Part shown: positions 17,853 through 25,979 of the stretch, one piece after another
Layout: each line of letters starts with the position of its first letter
How positions within the stretch are numbered: the stretch's first letter is position 1
NCBI RefSeq assembly: GCF_028290885.1
Contig: NZ_JAQGIZ010000159.1
Coordinates: forward strand, 1 to 38,141
Direction: 5' to 3'
DNA from: Phenylobacterium sp.
Lineage (GTDB): Bacteria > Pseudomonadota > Alphaproteobacteria > Caulobacterales > Caulobacteraceae
DNA: 38,141 nucleotides
The notes under the pieces: generated by a model
What the model was told of the DNA's origin: nothing
Database searches by the model: none
What the model saw: the letters and a program-made list of their open reading frames with translations, nothing else
Made by a program: the position numbers and the translations under genes

Positions 17853-19003
17853 CCGTCTCGGCGCTCACCCGTCCCGGCGAACGCGACCGGTTGATCGTCA
17901 AGATCGGCGAGATCGACTGGATCTTCTGCCTGACCCTGTGCCTGATCGCCGGCGCGGGCGCGGTGATGCTGTTCTCCATTGCGGGCTCGTCCTGGACGCC
18001 CTGGGCCGCGCCGCACCTGGCACGGTTCGCGCTGTTCTTCGCGATCATGATCGTGCTGGCGCTGGTCGACCTCAGGGTCTGGTTCGCGCTCTCCTATCCG
18101 ATCTACGCCATAGGCTTCCTGCTGCTGATCGCCGTGGACCTCGTGGGCCACCATGCGCTGGGCGCGCAGCGCTGGCTGCAGGCCGGACCCATCACCATCC
18201 AGCCGTCGGAGATCATGAAGATCGGCCTCGTGCTGGCGCTGGGGCGCTTCTACCACGGCCTGTCGGGCAAGAGCGCCCAGCTCTCCTGGTGGCTGCTGGT
18301 CCCGGCCGTGCTGATCCTCGCGCCCGTGGCGCTGGTGGCCAAGGAGCCCGACCTCGGCACGGCGCTCCTGATGCTGATGACCGGCGCGATCGTGGTGATC
18401 CTCGCCGGGCTGTCCTGGCGGCTGATCGCGGGGGGGATCCTCAGCGTCGCCCTGCTCGTGCCGCCGGCGATCATGTTCGGCATGCACGACTACCAGCGCA
18501 AGCGCCTGACCACCTTCCTCGACCCGGAGAACGACCCCTCAGGCTCCGGCTACCACATCCTGCAGTCGAAGATCGCGCTCGGCTCCGGCGGCCTGCTAGG
18601 CAAGGGCTACGGCCTGGGCTCGCAGAGCCAGCTCAACTTCCTGCCCGAAAAGCAGACCGACTTCATCTTCTCGACCCTGGCCGAGGAGTTCGGCTTCGTG
18701 GGCTGCGCCTCGATCCTGGTGCTCTACGCCGCGGTGATCTTCATGGCGCTCAGGACCTCCTACCTGTCGCATAGCCACTTCGGGCGGCTGGCCGCCGCCG
18801 GGGTGACCGCCACCTTCGCCCTCTATGTGCTGATCAACGGCTCGATGGTGATGGGCCTGGCGCCGGTGGTGGGCGTGCCCATGCCGCTGCTGTCCTACGG
18901 CGGTACGGTGATGCTGACCGTGATGGTCGGCTTCGGCCTGGTCATGGCCGTCCGCGTTCACCGCTACTCGGAAGTCACCAGCGGCAAAGGCTCGCTGCTC
19001 TAG
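17849..19003 (+). CDS. rodA: RodA, SEDS peptidoglycan glycosyltransferase
   Basis: A 384-residue SEDS-family polymerase with about ten membrane segments, partner of PBP2. Seen: AQRWLQAGPITIQPSEIMKI (the conserved W and QPSE region), KEPDLGTALLML, the catalytic Asp region DPENDPSGSGYHILQSKIALGSGG, FLPEKQTDFIF, AEEFGFVG, and the final GVPMPLLSYGGT. The open frame extends 95 codons upstream inside mrdA; the ATG at 17849 that overlaps the mrdA stop by four bases matches the family start. Last gene of the elongasome unit; the next gene is convergent, 22 bp away. Confidence 0.97.
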   Translation: MTVSALTRPGERDRLIVKIGEIDWIFCLTLCLIAGAGAVMLFSIAGSSWTPWAAPHLARFALFFAIMIVLALVDLRVWFALSYPIYAIGFLLLIAVDLVGHHALGAQRWLQAGPITIQPSEIMKIGLVLALGRFYHGLSGKSAQLSWWLLVPAVLILAPVALVAKEPDLGTALLMLMTGAIVVILAGLSWRLIAGGILSVALLVPPAIMFGMHDYQRKRLTTFLDPENDPSGSGYHILQSKIALGSGGLLGKGYGLGSQSQLNFLPEKQTDFIFSTLAEEFGFVGCASILVLYAAVIFMALRTSYLSHSHFGRLAAAGVTATFALYVLINGSMVMGLAPVVGVPMPLLSYGGTVMLTVMVGFGLVMAVRVHRYSEVTSGKGSLL

Positions 19004-19025
19004 GCGGCGAGCCCTGCGCAGGCGG

Positions 19026-19430
19026 CTACTTGGCCGGCGTCACTTGCCCGCGGATCTCGCCGCCGGGGTTCGCGGCGGTGTGGACGTTGAAGTACCACTT
19101 GCCGGCGTTGAGGTCGGCGATCTGGGCGTCGGTCAGGGTGGCGGTTCCCTTGATCGGGCTCGGGCTCGGCACGGCCGGGACCACCGGCGGGGCGTTGGCG
19201 CCGGGCGCGGCGGGGCCGTGGAAGTGGGCGGCGACGACCGGGCCGGTCAGGTCCTTGTAGGTCGCCGAATAGGTCAAGGTCTTGCCGTCCAGCATCGCCT
19301 GGACCGCGCCGGTCCCCTTGACGCCATCGGCGCCCTTCATGGTGGCGCTGTAGTGGGCCATCTGCGCGGAGGCGGCGCTCGCGACCAGCAGGCCCACGGC
19401 CGCCACCGCGGCGAACAGGGTATGACGCAT
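19026..19430 (-). CDS. Exported CHRD-domain protein
   Basis: A 134-residue protein with a clear Sec signal peptide (MRHTLFAAVAAVGLLVASAASA, cut before QM, in residues 1-22), then one CHRD domain: YSATMKGADGVKGTGAVQA, AHFHGPA near 65-75, and the closing WYFNVHTAANPGGEIRGQ. CHRD was defined in chordin, and bacterial copies are secreted or periplasmic with no proven role. The start at 19430 gives an ideal signal peptide. It is divergent from nothing nearby and follows the prolyl aminopeptidase gene on the same strand after 83 bp, probably with its own promoter. Confidence 0.9.
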   Translation of the reverse strand: MRHTLFAAVAAVGLLVASAASAQMAHYSATMKGADGVKGTGAVQAMLDGKTLTYSATYKDLTGPVVAAHFHGPAAPGANAPPVVPAVPSPSPIKGTATLTDAQIADLNAGKWYFNVHTAANPGGEIRGQVTPAK

Positions 19431-19513
19431 TGGAAGTTCTCCCTTGCTTCCGGACAAGTTTCCCGGATGAAGCGCCACGTTGCCCCGCGGCGCAGGTCGG
19501 CGCAACCGCCGGC

Positions 19514-20506
19514 TTAGACGCTGAGCGCCTGATCGGTGGCCCGCACCAGGGCGTCGACGATCCCAGGCTCGGTGGAGGCGTGGCCGGCGTCCCAGACCAC
19601 CTCGAAGCGCGCCTCGGGCCAGGCGCCCTTCAGCTTCCAGGCGGCTTCCATCGGCGTCACCACGTCGAAGCGGCCCTGCACGATCCAGCCGGGGATGGCC
19701 TTCAGCTTGGCGGCGTTCTTCAGGATCCAGCCTTCCTCGGGGAAGAAACCGTGGTTGGCGAAGAAGTGGCATTCGATGCGCGCGAAGGCGATGGCGAAGT
19801 CGATCTCGTTGAACTTCGAGGGCCGGGCCTCCGGCCCGCGGATCGAGATGGTATCGCCCTCCCACTGGCTCCACGCGGCCGCCGCCTCGGCCTGCACGCG
19901 CCGCTCGGGATGGGTCAGGCGCTTGTGGTAGGCGGCGATCATGTCGCCGCGCTCGGCCTGCGGGATCGGCGCGCAGAATCGCTGCCAGGCGTCCGGGAAC
20001 AGCATGCAGGCGCCGTTCTGGTAGAACCAGCCAAGCTCGCGCTCAGTGAGTAGGAAGACGCCGCGCAGCACCAGGCTCTCGACCCGCTCGGGATGCCGGA
20101 TCGCGTAGGCCAGCGCCAGCGTCGAGCCCCAAGAGCCGCCGAACACGCACCATTTCTCCACGCCCAGATGCTCGCGCAGCCGCTCGATGTCCTCGATCAG
20201 CGTCCAGGTGGTGTTGTCCTCGAGGGAGGCGTTGGGCCGGCTCTTGCCGCAGCCGCGCTGGTCGAACAGCGCCATGCGCCATTTCGCCGGGTCGAAGAAC
20301 CGCCGCATGGTCGGGTTGATCGCCCCGCCCGGGCCGCCGTGCAGGATCACGCAGGGTTTGCCCTTCGGCGCGCCGCATTCCTCGTAATAGATCTCGTGCG
20401 CCCCGTCGGGCGGCAGCCAGCCGGAGGCGAAGGGCTCGTTGTCCGCGAACAGGCCTCGCCGATTGGCGGCGGTCGAGACGGCGGGCGGGGGCGTGCTGCG
20501 TTCCAT
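19514..20506 (-). CDS. pip: Prolyl aminopeptidase (proline iminopeptidase)
   Basis: Alpha/beta-hydrolase of peptidase family S33 that removes N-terminal proline from peptides. 330 residues. Seen: oxyanion HGGPGG (56-61), nucleophile S125 in GGSWGS, acid D281 in QGRFDVVTP, and H309 in DAGHAS; Glu-rich cap residues that read the proline amine lie around 205-245. An ATG 14 codons upstream is in frame, but MERSTPPP at 20506 fits better because the epoxide hydrolase gene ends at 20517. No signal peptide, so cytoplasmic. Possibly co-transcribed with the hydrolase upstream (10 bp gap). Confidence 0.95.
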   Translation of the reverse strand: MERSTPPPAVSTAANRRGLFADNEPFASGWLPPDGAHEIYYEECGAPKGKPCVILHGGPGGAINPTMRRFFDPAKWRMALFDQRGCGKSRPNASLEDNTTWTLIEDIERLREHLGVEKWCVFGGSWGSTLALAYAIRHPERVESLVLRGVFLLTERELGWFYQNGACMLFPDAWQRFCAPIPQAERGDMIAAYHKRLTHPERRVQAEAAAAWSQWEGDTISIRGPEARPSKFNEIDFAIAFARIECHFFANHGFFPEEGWILKNAAKLKAIPGWIVQGRFDVVTPMEAAWKLKGAWPEARFEVVWDAGHASTEPGIVDALVRATDQALSV

Positions 20507-20516
20507 GGGCGGCAAT

Positions 20517-21500
20517 CTACTTCGGGAAACGCCTGTCCAGCCAGTCAAGGATGAGCCGGTTCACCTCCTCGGGCTTCTCCTGCTGCGTCCAGTGGCCGGA
20601 ACCGTGGATCATGTGCATTTCCAGGTCGCCGATCATGCCGGGCATCCCCTCGGCCATGGCCGGCGTCAGCACGGCGTCCTTCTCGGCGGTGATCATCAGG
20701 CAGGGCAGGCGGTCGATCCGCGCCGGCAGGCCCTCCGAGCGCTCCCAGTTACGGGTGAAGTTGCGGTACCAGTTGATCCCGCCGGTGAAGCCGGTGCGCT
20801 GGAAGGTCTCGACGAAGGCGGCGAGCTCCTCGGGCGTAAGCAACTGATTGCCCGCGTCGGTCGAGTCCCACCGCTGCAGCAGCTCTTTGAAGGCGAAGGT
20901 CGAGCCGCCTTCCGTCGGCTGGGCGGCCGCGGCCTGCAGGGCGGCAGGCTTGCGCATGAAGAAGCGCATGGTCTTCTCCACGTCGGCGGCCAGCACCGCG
21001 TCTGCGTCGCCCGGCGTCTGGAACCAGACGATGTACATGTCCGGTCCGAAGCGCATGCGCATCAGCGCGATGGGGTCCATCGGGGCGCGCGGCATGAACG
21101 GCGTGTTGAGGCCGATGACGCCGGCCACGCGGTCCGGATGCATCAGCGGCAGTTGCCAGACGACGATGCCGCCCCAGTCGTGGCCGCAGAAGATGGCCTT
21201 CTCGACGCCCAGGTGATCCAGCAGGCCCACGAGGTCGCCGGTCAGGTGCTCCATGTCGTAGTCGGTCACGGCGTCTGGGCGCGAGGAGAGGCCGTAGCCG
21301 CGTTGGTCCGGCGCGACGACCCAGCGACCGGCGGCCTCGAAGGCCTTCAGCTGCTGGCGCCAGGAAAACGCCAGCTCCGGGAAGCCGTGGCAGAGGATGA
21401 CCGGGACGCCCTCGCGTGGGCCGGCCTCGTAGTAGGCCATTTCGATGCCGTTGACCTGGGCCCGCTGGACGGGCGGCATCTGGCTTTCGAGCGCGGACAT
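20517..21500 (-). CDS. Epoxide hydrolase-like alpha/beta hydrolase
   Basis: A 327-residue alpha/beta hydrolase. Seen: HGFPE at 38-42 (oxyanion), nucleophile D108 in GHDWGG (Asp instead of Ser, as in epoxide hydrolases), H303 in GSGHWTQQEKP, acid candidate D275, and cap tyrosines Y156 (YIVWFQ) and Y245 (NWYRN) in the positions used to protonate the epoxide. This set identifies a soluble epoxide hydrolase rather than an esterase or haloalkane dehalogenase. The start ATG at 21500 (MSALESQ) is taken; the frame is open 75 codons upstream without family support. The substrate is unknown. Ten bp before the prolyl aminopeptidase start, so the two may form an operon. Confidence 0.92.
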   Translation of the reverse strand: MSALESQMPPVQRAQVNGIEMAYYEAGPREGVPVILCHGFPELAFSWRQQLKAFEAAGRWVVAPDQRGYGLSSRPDAVTDYDMEHLTGDLVGLLDHLGVEKAIFCGHDWGGIVVWQLPLMHPDRVAGVIGLNTPFMPRAPMDPIALMRMRFGPDMYIVWFQTPGDADAVLAADVEKTMRFFMRKPAALQAAAAQPTEGGSTFAFKELLQRWDSTDAGNQLLTPEELAAFVETFQRTGFTGGINWYRNFTRNWERSEGLPARIDRLPCLMITAEKDAVLTPAMAEGMPGMIGDLEMHMIHGSGHWTQQEKPEEVNRLILDWLDRRFPK

Positions 21501-21593
21501 GGCGGGGCTCCCTGGTGGCCGCGCAGCTTTGCAGCAAATCGCCGCTCGCTGGAACGGGGAAGACAGCGGCGGCAAAGCCGCTAAGAAGACCCC

Positions 21594-22808
21594 ATGACCG
21601 CAGAGGCGCAGCCGCAACGCACCCAGTGGGGCCTGGTGGTGCTGCTGGGCTCGCTCACCGCCATGGGGCCAGTGGCGATCGACATGTACCTGCCGAGCCT
21701 GCCGGCCATCGGGGCCGGCCTGCACGCCTCAGCCGGCGAGACGCAGGCGACGGTGTCAGCCTTCCTGGCCGGCATGGCGGTGGGCCAGCTGTTCTATGGG
21801 CCGGCCGCGGATCGGCTGGGGCGGCGCCCGCCGATCCTTCTGGGCACGGTGATCTTTGTAGCGGCCTCGATCGCCTGCGGGTTCGCGGCGTCGCCGGCAA
21901 TGCTGATCGGCGGCCGGTTCGTGCAGGCGTTGGGGGCTTGCGCCGGGGGCGTCGTCGCCCGCGCCGTGGTTCGCGACCGCTTCGGCCACACCGAGACGGC
22001 GCGGATGCTCTCGCTGCTGATGTTGATCATGGGGCTCGCCCCGATCCTCGCGCCGTTGCTGGGCGGAGCGTTGCTCGGCCTCGGGGGCTGGCGGCTGAAT
22101 TTCTGGTTCATGGCGGCCTTCGGGGTCGCCGTCGGCTTGGCCGCGCTCTTCCGCCTGAAGGAGAGCCGCTCCGAGGAGACCACCGCCCACGCGCAAACCG
22201 AGAGCCCGCTGCAGGCCTACCTGGCGCTGCTGCGCGAGCCTCGGCTGGTAGGCTATGCGCTGGCGGGTGCGCTGAACGGGGCGACGATCTTCACCTACAT
22301 CGCCTCTTCCCCGGACCTGCTGATCAAGACCTACGGCATCCCGCCAGCGGCCTTCGGCTGGGTGTTCGGGCTGAACGCGGTGGGAATCATCGGCAGCAAC
22401 CAGGTGAACCGGTTCCTGCTCAGGCGGCGCACCGTGGACCAGGTGCTGGCGCGCGCCAGCCTGGTCGCCGTGGGCATCGCCATCCTGCTGATGATCGCCG
22501 CGGTGACCGGCATCGGCGAGCGGTGGAGCGTGCTGCCTCTGCTGCTGGTGCTGCTGTCCAGCTACGGCTTCCTACAGGGCAACACCATGGCCGGGGCCTT
22601 GAACGTCGATCCGCGGCGCGCGGGTGCGATCTCGGCGCTGATGGGCGGGGTCTCCTTCGGCACGGGCGCGCTGGCCTCGGCGGCCGCCGGCGTGCTGCAT
22701 GACGGCACGCCGCGGCCGATGGCGCTGGTGATGCTGGTGGCGCTTGCAGGGTCGGCGGCGGCCCTGCGCCTCCTGGCGCTGCCGAAACGGCGGTCCGCGG
22801 CCGGCTAG
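21594..22808 (+). CDS. Bcr/CflA family multidrug efflux MFS transporter
   Basis: A 404-residue major facilitator with twelve membrane segments. Features of the DHA1 Bcr/CflA branch: AIDMYLPSLPAI in helix 1 (the acidic D and the P-x-L-P), motif A GPAADRLGRRPP (residues 63-74), and the helix 5 antiporter motif region LMLIMGLAPILAPLLGG. Expected to pump drugs, or metabolites such as cysteine or sulfonamide, out with protons. ATG at 21594 is preceded by AAGAAGAC. The stop overlaps the convergent DUF423 stop (22805-22808). Divergent from the epoxide hydrolase gene (93 bp gap). Confidence 0.92.
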   Translation: MTAEAQPQRTQWGLVVLLGSLTAMGPVAIDMYLPSLPAIGAGLHASAGETQATVSAFLAGMAVGQLFYGPAADRLGRRPPILLGTVIFVAASIACGFAASPAMLIGGRFVQALGACAGGVVARAVVRDRFGHTETARMLSLLMLIMGLAPILAPLLGGALLGLGGWRLNFWFMAAFGVAVGLAALFRLKESRSEETTAHAQTESPLQAYLALLREPRLVGYALAGALNGATIFTYIASSPDLLIKTYGIPPAAFGWVFGLNAVGIIGSNQVNRFLLRRRTVDQVLARASLVAVGIAILLMIAAVTGIGERWSVLPLLLVLLSSYGFLQGNTMAGALNVDPRRAGAISALMGGVSFGTGALASAAAGVLHDGTPRPMALVMLVALAGSAAALRLLALPKRRSAAG

Positions 22809-23182
22809 ACGGGATCGACCCCGCGCGCGGCCCAGGCGAGCACAGCCCAGCCGGCCAGGAAGCAGAGGCCGCCGATCGGGGTCACCGCGCCCAGCCAGCG
22901 CGGCGCGCCCAGCGCCATGGCGTATAGCGAGCCCGAGAATATCACGACGCCGGAGAGGAAGAAGGCCGGCGCGAACCGCGCTTGCCGCGCGCCCACCTGC
23001 ATGAAGGCCACACAGGCAAACGTCGCCAGGCTGTGGACGAACCCGTAGAGCGATCCGGTCCGCAATAGCTCCTGCGCGCGCGGATCGGCGACGCCGTGCG
23101 CGGCGAAGGCTCCGAACGCCACGGACAGGAAGCCGCCCGCCGCCGCCAGCGTCATCCAGTTGCGGCGGCTCCAAGGGCCCAT
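22805..23182 (-). CDS. DUF423 family membrane protein
   Basis: A 125-residue protein with four predicted membrane helices (about 9-28, 44-64, 69-92 and 94-117). The family marks GAFAAHG (24-30) and FSGSLYAMALGAPRWLGAVTPIGG are clear. DUF423 (YgdD type) members are small inner-membrane proteins of unknown function. ATG at 23182 overlaps the amidase stop by one base (TGATG), so it is translated with the amidase. Its stop overlaps that of the convergent Bcr-type gene. Confidence 0.9.
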   Translation of the reverse strand: MGPWSRRNWMTLAAAGGFLSVAFGAFAAHGVADPRAQELLRTGSLYGFVHSLATFACVAFMQVGARQARFAPAFFLSGVVIFSGSLYAMALGAPRWLGAVTPIGGLCFLAGWAVLAWAARGVDPV

Positions 23183-24612
23183 CAGCCCCAGACCTTGGGC
23201 CGTCGGTCCTTCCAGGGGGCTTCCTTCTCCAGCTGGGCGGCGAGGCGGAAGAGGGTGGCCTCGTCGGCGTAGCGGGCGGTGAACATCATGCCGATCGGCA
23301 GGCCGTTCGCATCGGTCTCCAGGGGGAGCGACATCGACGGTTGGCCGGAGAAGTTGAACGGCGGGGTGAAGGGGAAGGCCCGGCCCTGGCGCCGGTTCAC
23401 CTCGCGCGGCTCCAGGTTCACCGGATCGATGAAGCCGATCTCCGGCACGGGCGTGCCCAGGACGGGCGACAGGTAGACGTCGACGTCCTCGAAGAAGGCC
23501 AGCGTCCGCCGGTTGAGCATCCGCGTCTCCTGCAGCGAGCGCATGACGTCGGCGCCGGTCTGCCGCCGGCCCGCCTTCAGCGTCGCCCAGGTCAGGGGCT
23601 CCAGCTCGCCCTCCTCAGGTTCGCGGCCCACCAGCTCGATCAGCCGCGCCATGCCGGCGGCGAAGTTGGCCGCCGCGGCCGGCCCGCGGGAGGCGAAGAG
23701 GGCGCGGTAGTCGATGCCGAGGCCCTTCTCGACCACCTCGTGACCCAGGCCCGTCAGCAAGGCCGCGGTGCGTTCGAGCGCGGCCTGGATTTCCGGCTCG
23801 ATGGGGCGTCCCGACGGGGTCTCGGAGGACCAGGCGACGCGCAGGCGCCCGGGCGACCTGGCGATCTCCTCGACATAGGGCCGCTCCTTGGGCGGCGGTG
23901 GGTAAGGGGAGCCGGGCTCGGGGTAGCCGGTGGCGTCCAGCATCGCCGCGGAATCGCGCACCGTGCGGGTCACCACATGGTCGACCACATTGCCCAGCGC
24001 ATAGTCGAAGCCGTCGGGCATGTTTGGGTTGCGGTCGCGGGTGACCTTCAGGCCCACCAGGCCGCAGCAGGCGGCCGGGATGCGGATCGAGCCCAGCCCA
24101 TCCGAGGCGTGCGCCAGGGGCACGATCCCCGCCGCCACCGCTGAGGCCGCGCCGCCCGACGAGCCGCCGGCGATGTGGTTCGGGTTCCAGGGGTTGCGGC
24201 AGGGCCCCAGCGCCGCGCTCTCCGTCGTGCCGGTGATGCCGTACTCCGGGGTGTTGGTCTTGCCGACCGGCACGACGCCGGCCTGGCGGTAGCGGCGCGT
24301 GAGCCCGCCGTCCTCGGCATCGACCACGCTGCGCGCGAACTTGCTGCCGTGGCTGCGCGGCCAGCCGGCGACCGGCATGCCGAGGTCCTTGATCAGGAAG
24401 GGCACGCCGCGGAACGCCCCGTCGGGCAGCTCGCCCCTGGCCCAGGCGCGGGCGTCGTCGTAGCCCTTGTAGACCACCGCGTTCAGCGTGGGGTTGTGCT
24501 GCTCGATCCGCTCGATGGCGGCCTCGACGAGTTCGGCCGGGGTGACGGCGCGCTTGCGGACCAGCTCGGCCAGGCCAAGGCCGTCGTAATCGGCGTAGTC
24601 AGGCATTTCCAT
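23182..24612 (-). CDS. Amidase-signature hydrolase, NylA-like
   Basis: A 476-residue amidase-signature enzyme with the Ser-cisSer-Lys triad: K75 in LIKDLG, cis-Ser in GGSSGG (149-154), and nucleophile S175 in DGLGSIRIPAA. The order and the LGPCRNPWNP and CCGLVGLK segments resemble the 6-aminohexanoate cyclic-dimer hydrolase (NylA) branch; the substrate is unknown (amides, cyclic amides or lactams). Odd: the nucleophile loop has GLGS, where the family usually has GGGS. The start ATG at 24612 has GAGGTGAG, which overlaps the stop of the preceding aminotransferase gene. It is coupled to DUF423 downstream. Confidence 0.93.
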   Translation of the reverse strand: MEMPDYADYDGLGLAELVRKRAVTPAELVEAAIERIEQHNPTLNAVVYKGYDDARAWARGELPDGAFRGVPFLIKDLGMPVAGWPRSHGSKFARSVVDAEDGGLTRRYRQAGVVPVGKTNTPEYGITGTTESAALGPCRNPWNPNHIAGGSSGGAASAVAAGIVPLAHASDGLGSIRIPAACCGLVGLKVTRDRNPNMPDGFDYALGNVVDHVVTRTVRDSAAMLDATGYPEPGSPYPPPPKERPYVEEIARSPGRLRVAWSSETPSGRPIEPEIQAALERTAALLTGLGHEVVEKGLGIDYRALFASRGPAAAANFAAGMARLIELVGREPEEGELEPLTWATLKAGRRQTGADVMRSLQETRMLNRRTLAFFEDVDVYLSPVLGTPVPEIGFIDPVNLEPREVNRRQGRAFPFTPPFNFSGQPSMSLPLETDANGLPIGMMFTARYADEATLFRLAAQLEKEAPWKDRRPKVWG

Positions 24613-24616
24613 GGGC

Positions 24617-25897
24617 TCACCTCGTGCCGCCGGCGGTCAGGAACGCCAGCTTCGGGACCGGCTGCAGGGTCGGGGATTGCCGCTTCAGCGCTCCCAGCGC
24701 GCCCTCGGCCGCGTCAAGGAACGCTTCGATGTCGGCGTCGGTCATGGCCGCGCAGAGGAACATGTTGTGCCAGGGGTGCACATAGACGCCGCGGTCCAGC
24801 ATCTCGCTGGAGAAGCAGAAGCCTTTGCGCAGGTCCGGGTCGTCGTCGAACAGGAACAGCGGCATGGTCACCGGCCCGGTCTGGCGCAGCGAGAATCCGG
24901 CCGCGGAAGCCCGCTCGTCGAGGCCCGAGCGCAGGCGCTCGCCCAGCGCGGTGATCCGCTCCAGGTAGTCGGTGTCGCGGACCAGGCCGAGCGTCTCCAA
25001 CGCCGCGGCCATGGGCGCGGCTTGGTACCAGAACGAACCGGTGACGAAAATCGAGGCCGCCGCCTTGCGCGCCTTGTCATTGCCCAGCAGCGCCGAGAGC
25101 CCGTGTCCGTTGGCGATGCACTTGCCCCAAGTGGAAAGGTCCGGCTGCACCCCGATCCGCGACCAGGAGCAGTCGCGGGCGAGCCTCAGCCCTGCACGCA
25201 CATCGTCCACGACCAGCAACGCGCCGGTTGCGTCGCAGAGCTCGCGGGCGCGGCGGGCGTAGGCCGGGTCGGGCTCGGCCTGGTCGATGAAGGCGTCGTG
25301 CTTGAAGGGGGCGGCGAACACGCAGGCGAGGTCGTCGCCGGCCTGGGCGACCGCGGCCTCAAGGCTGGCGACCTCGTTGTAGTCGTAGAAGATCTGGTGG
25401 GCGCGGTCGGTGTCGATCGTGCCGGTCGGCCTCGGCACGCACCAGGGGGCCGCGCCGTGGTAGGCGCCCTTGGCGCGCACCACGATCTTCCGACGGGTGT
25501 GGGCGCGCGCGGTGGTCAGCGCCATGGTGGTGGCGTCGGTGCCGTTCTTGCAGAACATCGCCCAGTCGGCGTGGCTGACCATGGCCACGAAGGCCTCGGC
25601 CAGCTCCACCATCAGCGCCGTCGGCCCGGTCAACGTGTCGCCGAGGCCCAGTTGGCGGACGAAGGCCGCGTCGATCTGCGGGTTGGCATAGCCGAACAGG
25701 TTCGGCCCATAGGCGCACATCAGGTCGAGGTAGCGGCGGCCGTCGACGTCCCAGATGTGGGCGCCTTCCCCGCGCTCGAAGAACTGCGGATAATCGTCGG
25801 GCAACAGGCCCGTCGCCTGGTGGCCGTACATGCCGCCGGGGATCACCGCCTCGGCGCGGGTCCGAAGTTCCTGGTCACGGCTGTTGGTGCGGCCCAT
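24617..25897 (-). CDS. Class III aminotransferase, glutamate-1-semialdehyde aminomutase-like
   Basis: A 426-residue fold-type I PLP enzyme of class III. Seen: the N-terminal VIPGGMYG and DVDGRRYLDLMCAYGPNLFGY (split), KNGTDATTMALTTARAHT (117-134), catalytic Asp D231 in VVDDVRAGLR, and K259 (Schiff base) in STWGKCIANGHG. It is nearer to GSA-aminomutase-like catabolic enzymes than to HemL, since it differs in the active-site segment and sits with an amidase. It may act on an amino compound released by that amidase (inference). It starts the minus-strand unit; the stop is four bases before the amidase start. Confidence 0.9.
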   Translation of the reverse strand: MGRTNSRDQELRTRAEAVIPGGMYGHQATGLLPDDYPQFFERGEGAHIWDVDGRRYLDLMCAYGPNLFGYANPQIDAAFVRQLGLGDTLTGPTALMVELAEAFVAMVSHADWAMFCKNGTDATTMALTTARAHTRRKIVVRAKGAYHGAAPWCVPRPTGTIDTDRAHQIFYDYNEVASLEAAVAQAGDDLACVFAAPFKHDAFIDQAEPDPAYARRARELCDATGALLVVDDVRAGLRLARDCSWSRIGVQPDLSTWGKCIANGHGLSALLGNDKARKAAASIFVTGSFWYQAAPMAAALETLGLVRDTDYLERITALGERLRSGLDERASAAGFSLRQTGPVTMPLFLFDDDPDLRKGFCFSSEMLDRGVYVHPWHNMFLCAAMTDADIEAFLDAAEGALGALKRQSPTLQPVPKLAFLTAGGTR

Positions 25898-25979
25898 GGG
25901 GCGTCTCCCTTATCGCTGTTCACACATTACGCGGCGCCGCGGCGGCGTCCACCGCGACTCCGTGTAAGGGCGAGCGGAC

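Noticed and set aside
24617..25897. HemL (glutamate-1-semialdehyde aminomutase) of tetrapyrrole synthesis
   Set aside because: Caulobacterales make 5-aminolevulinate by HemA (C4 pathway), and this protein deviates from HemL and sits in an amidase unit, so a catabolic paralogue is more likely.
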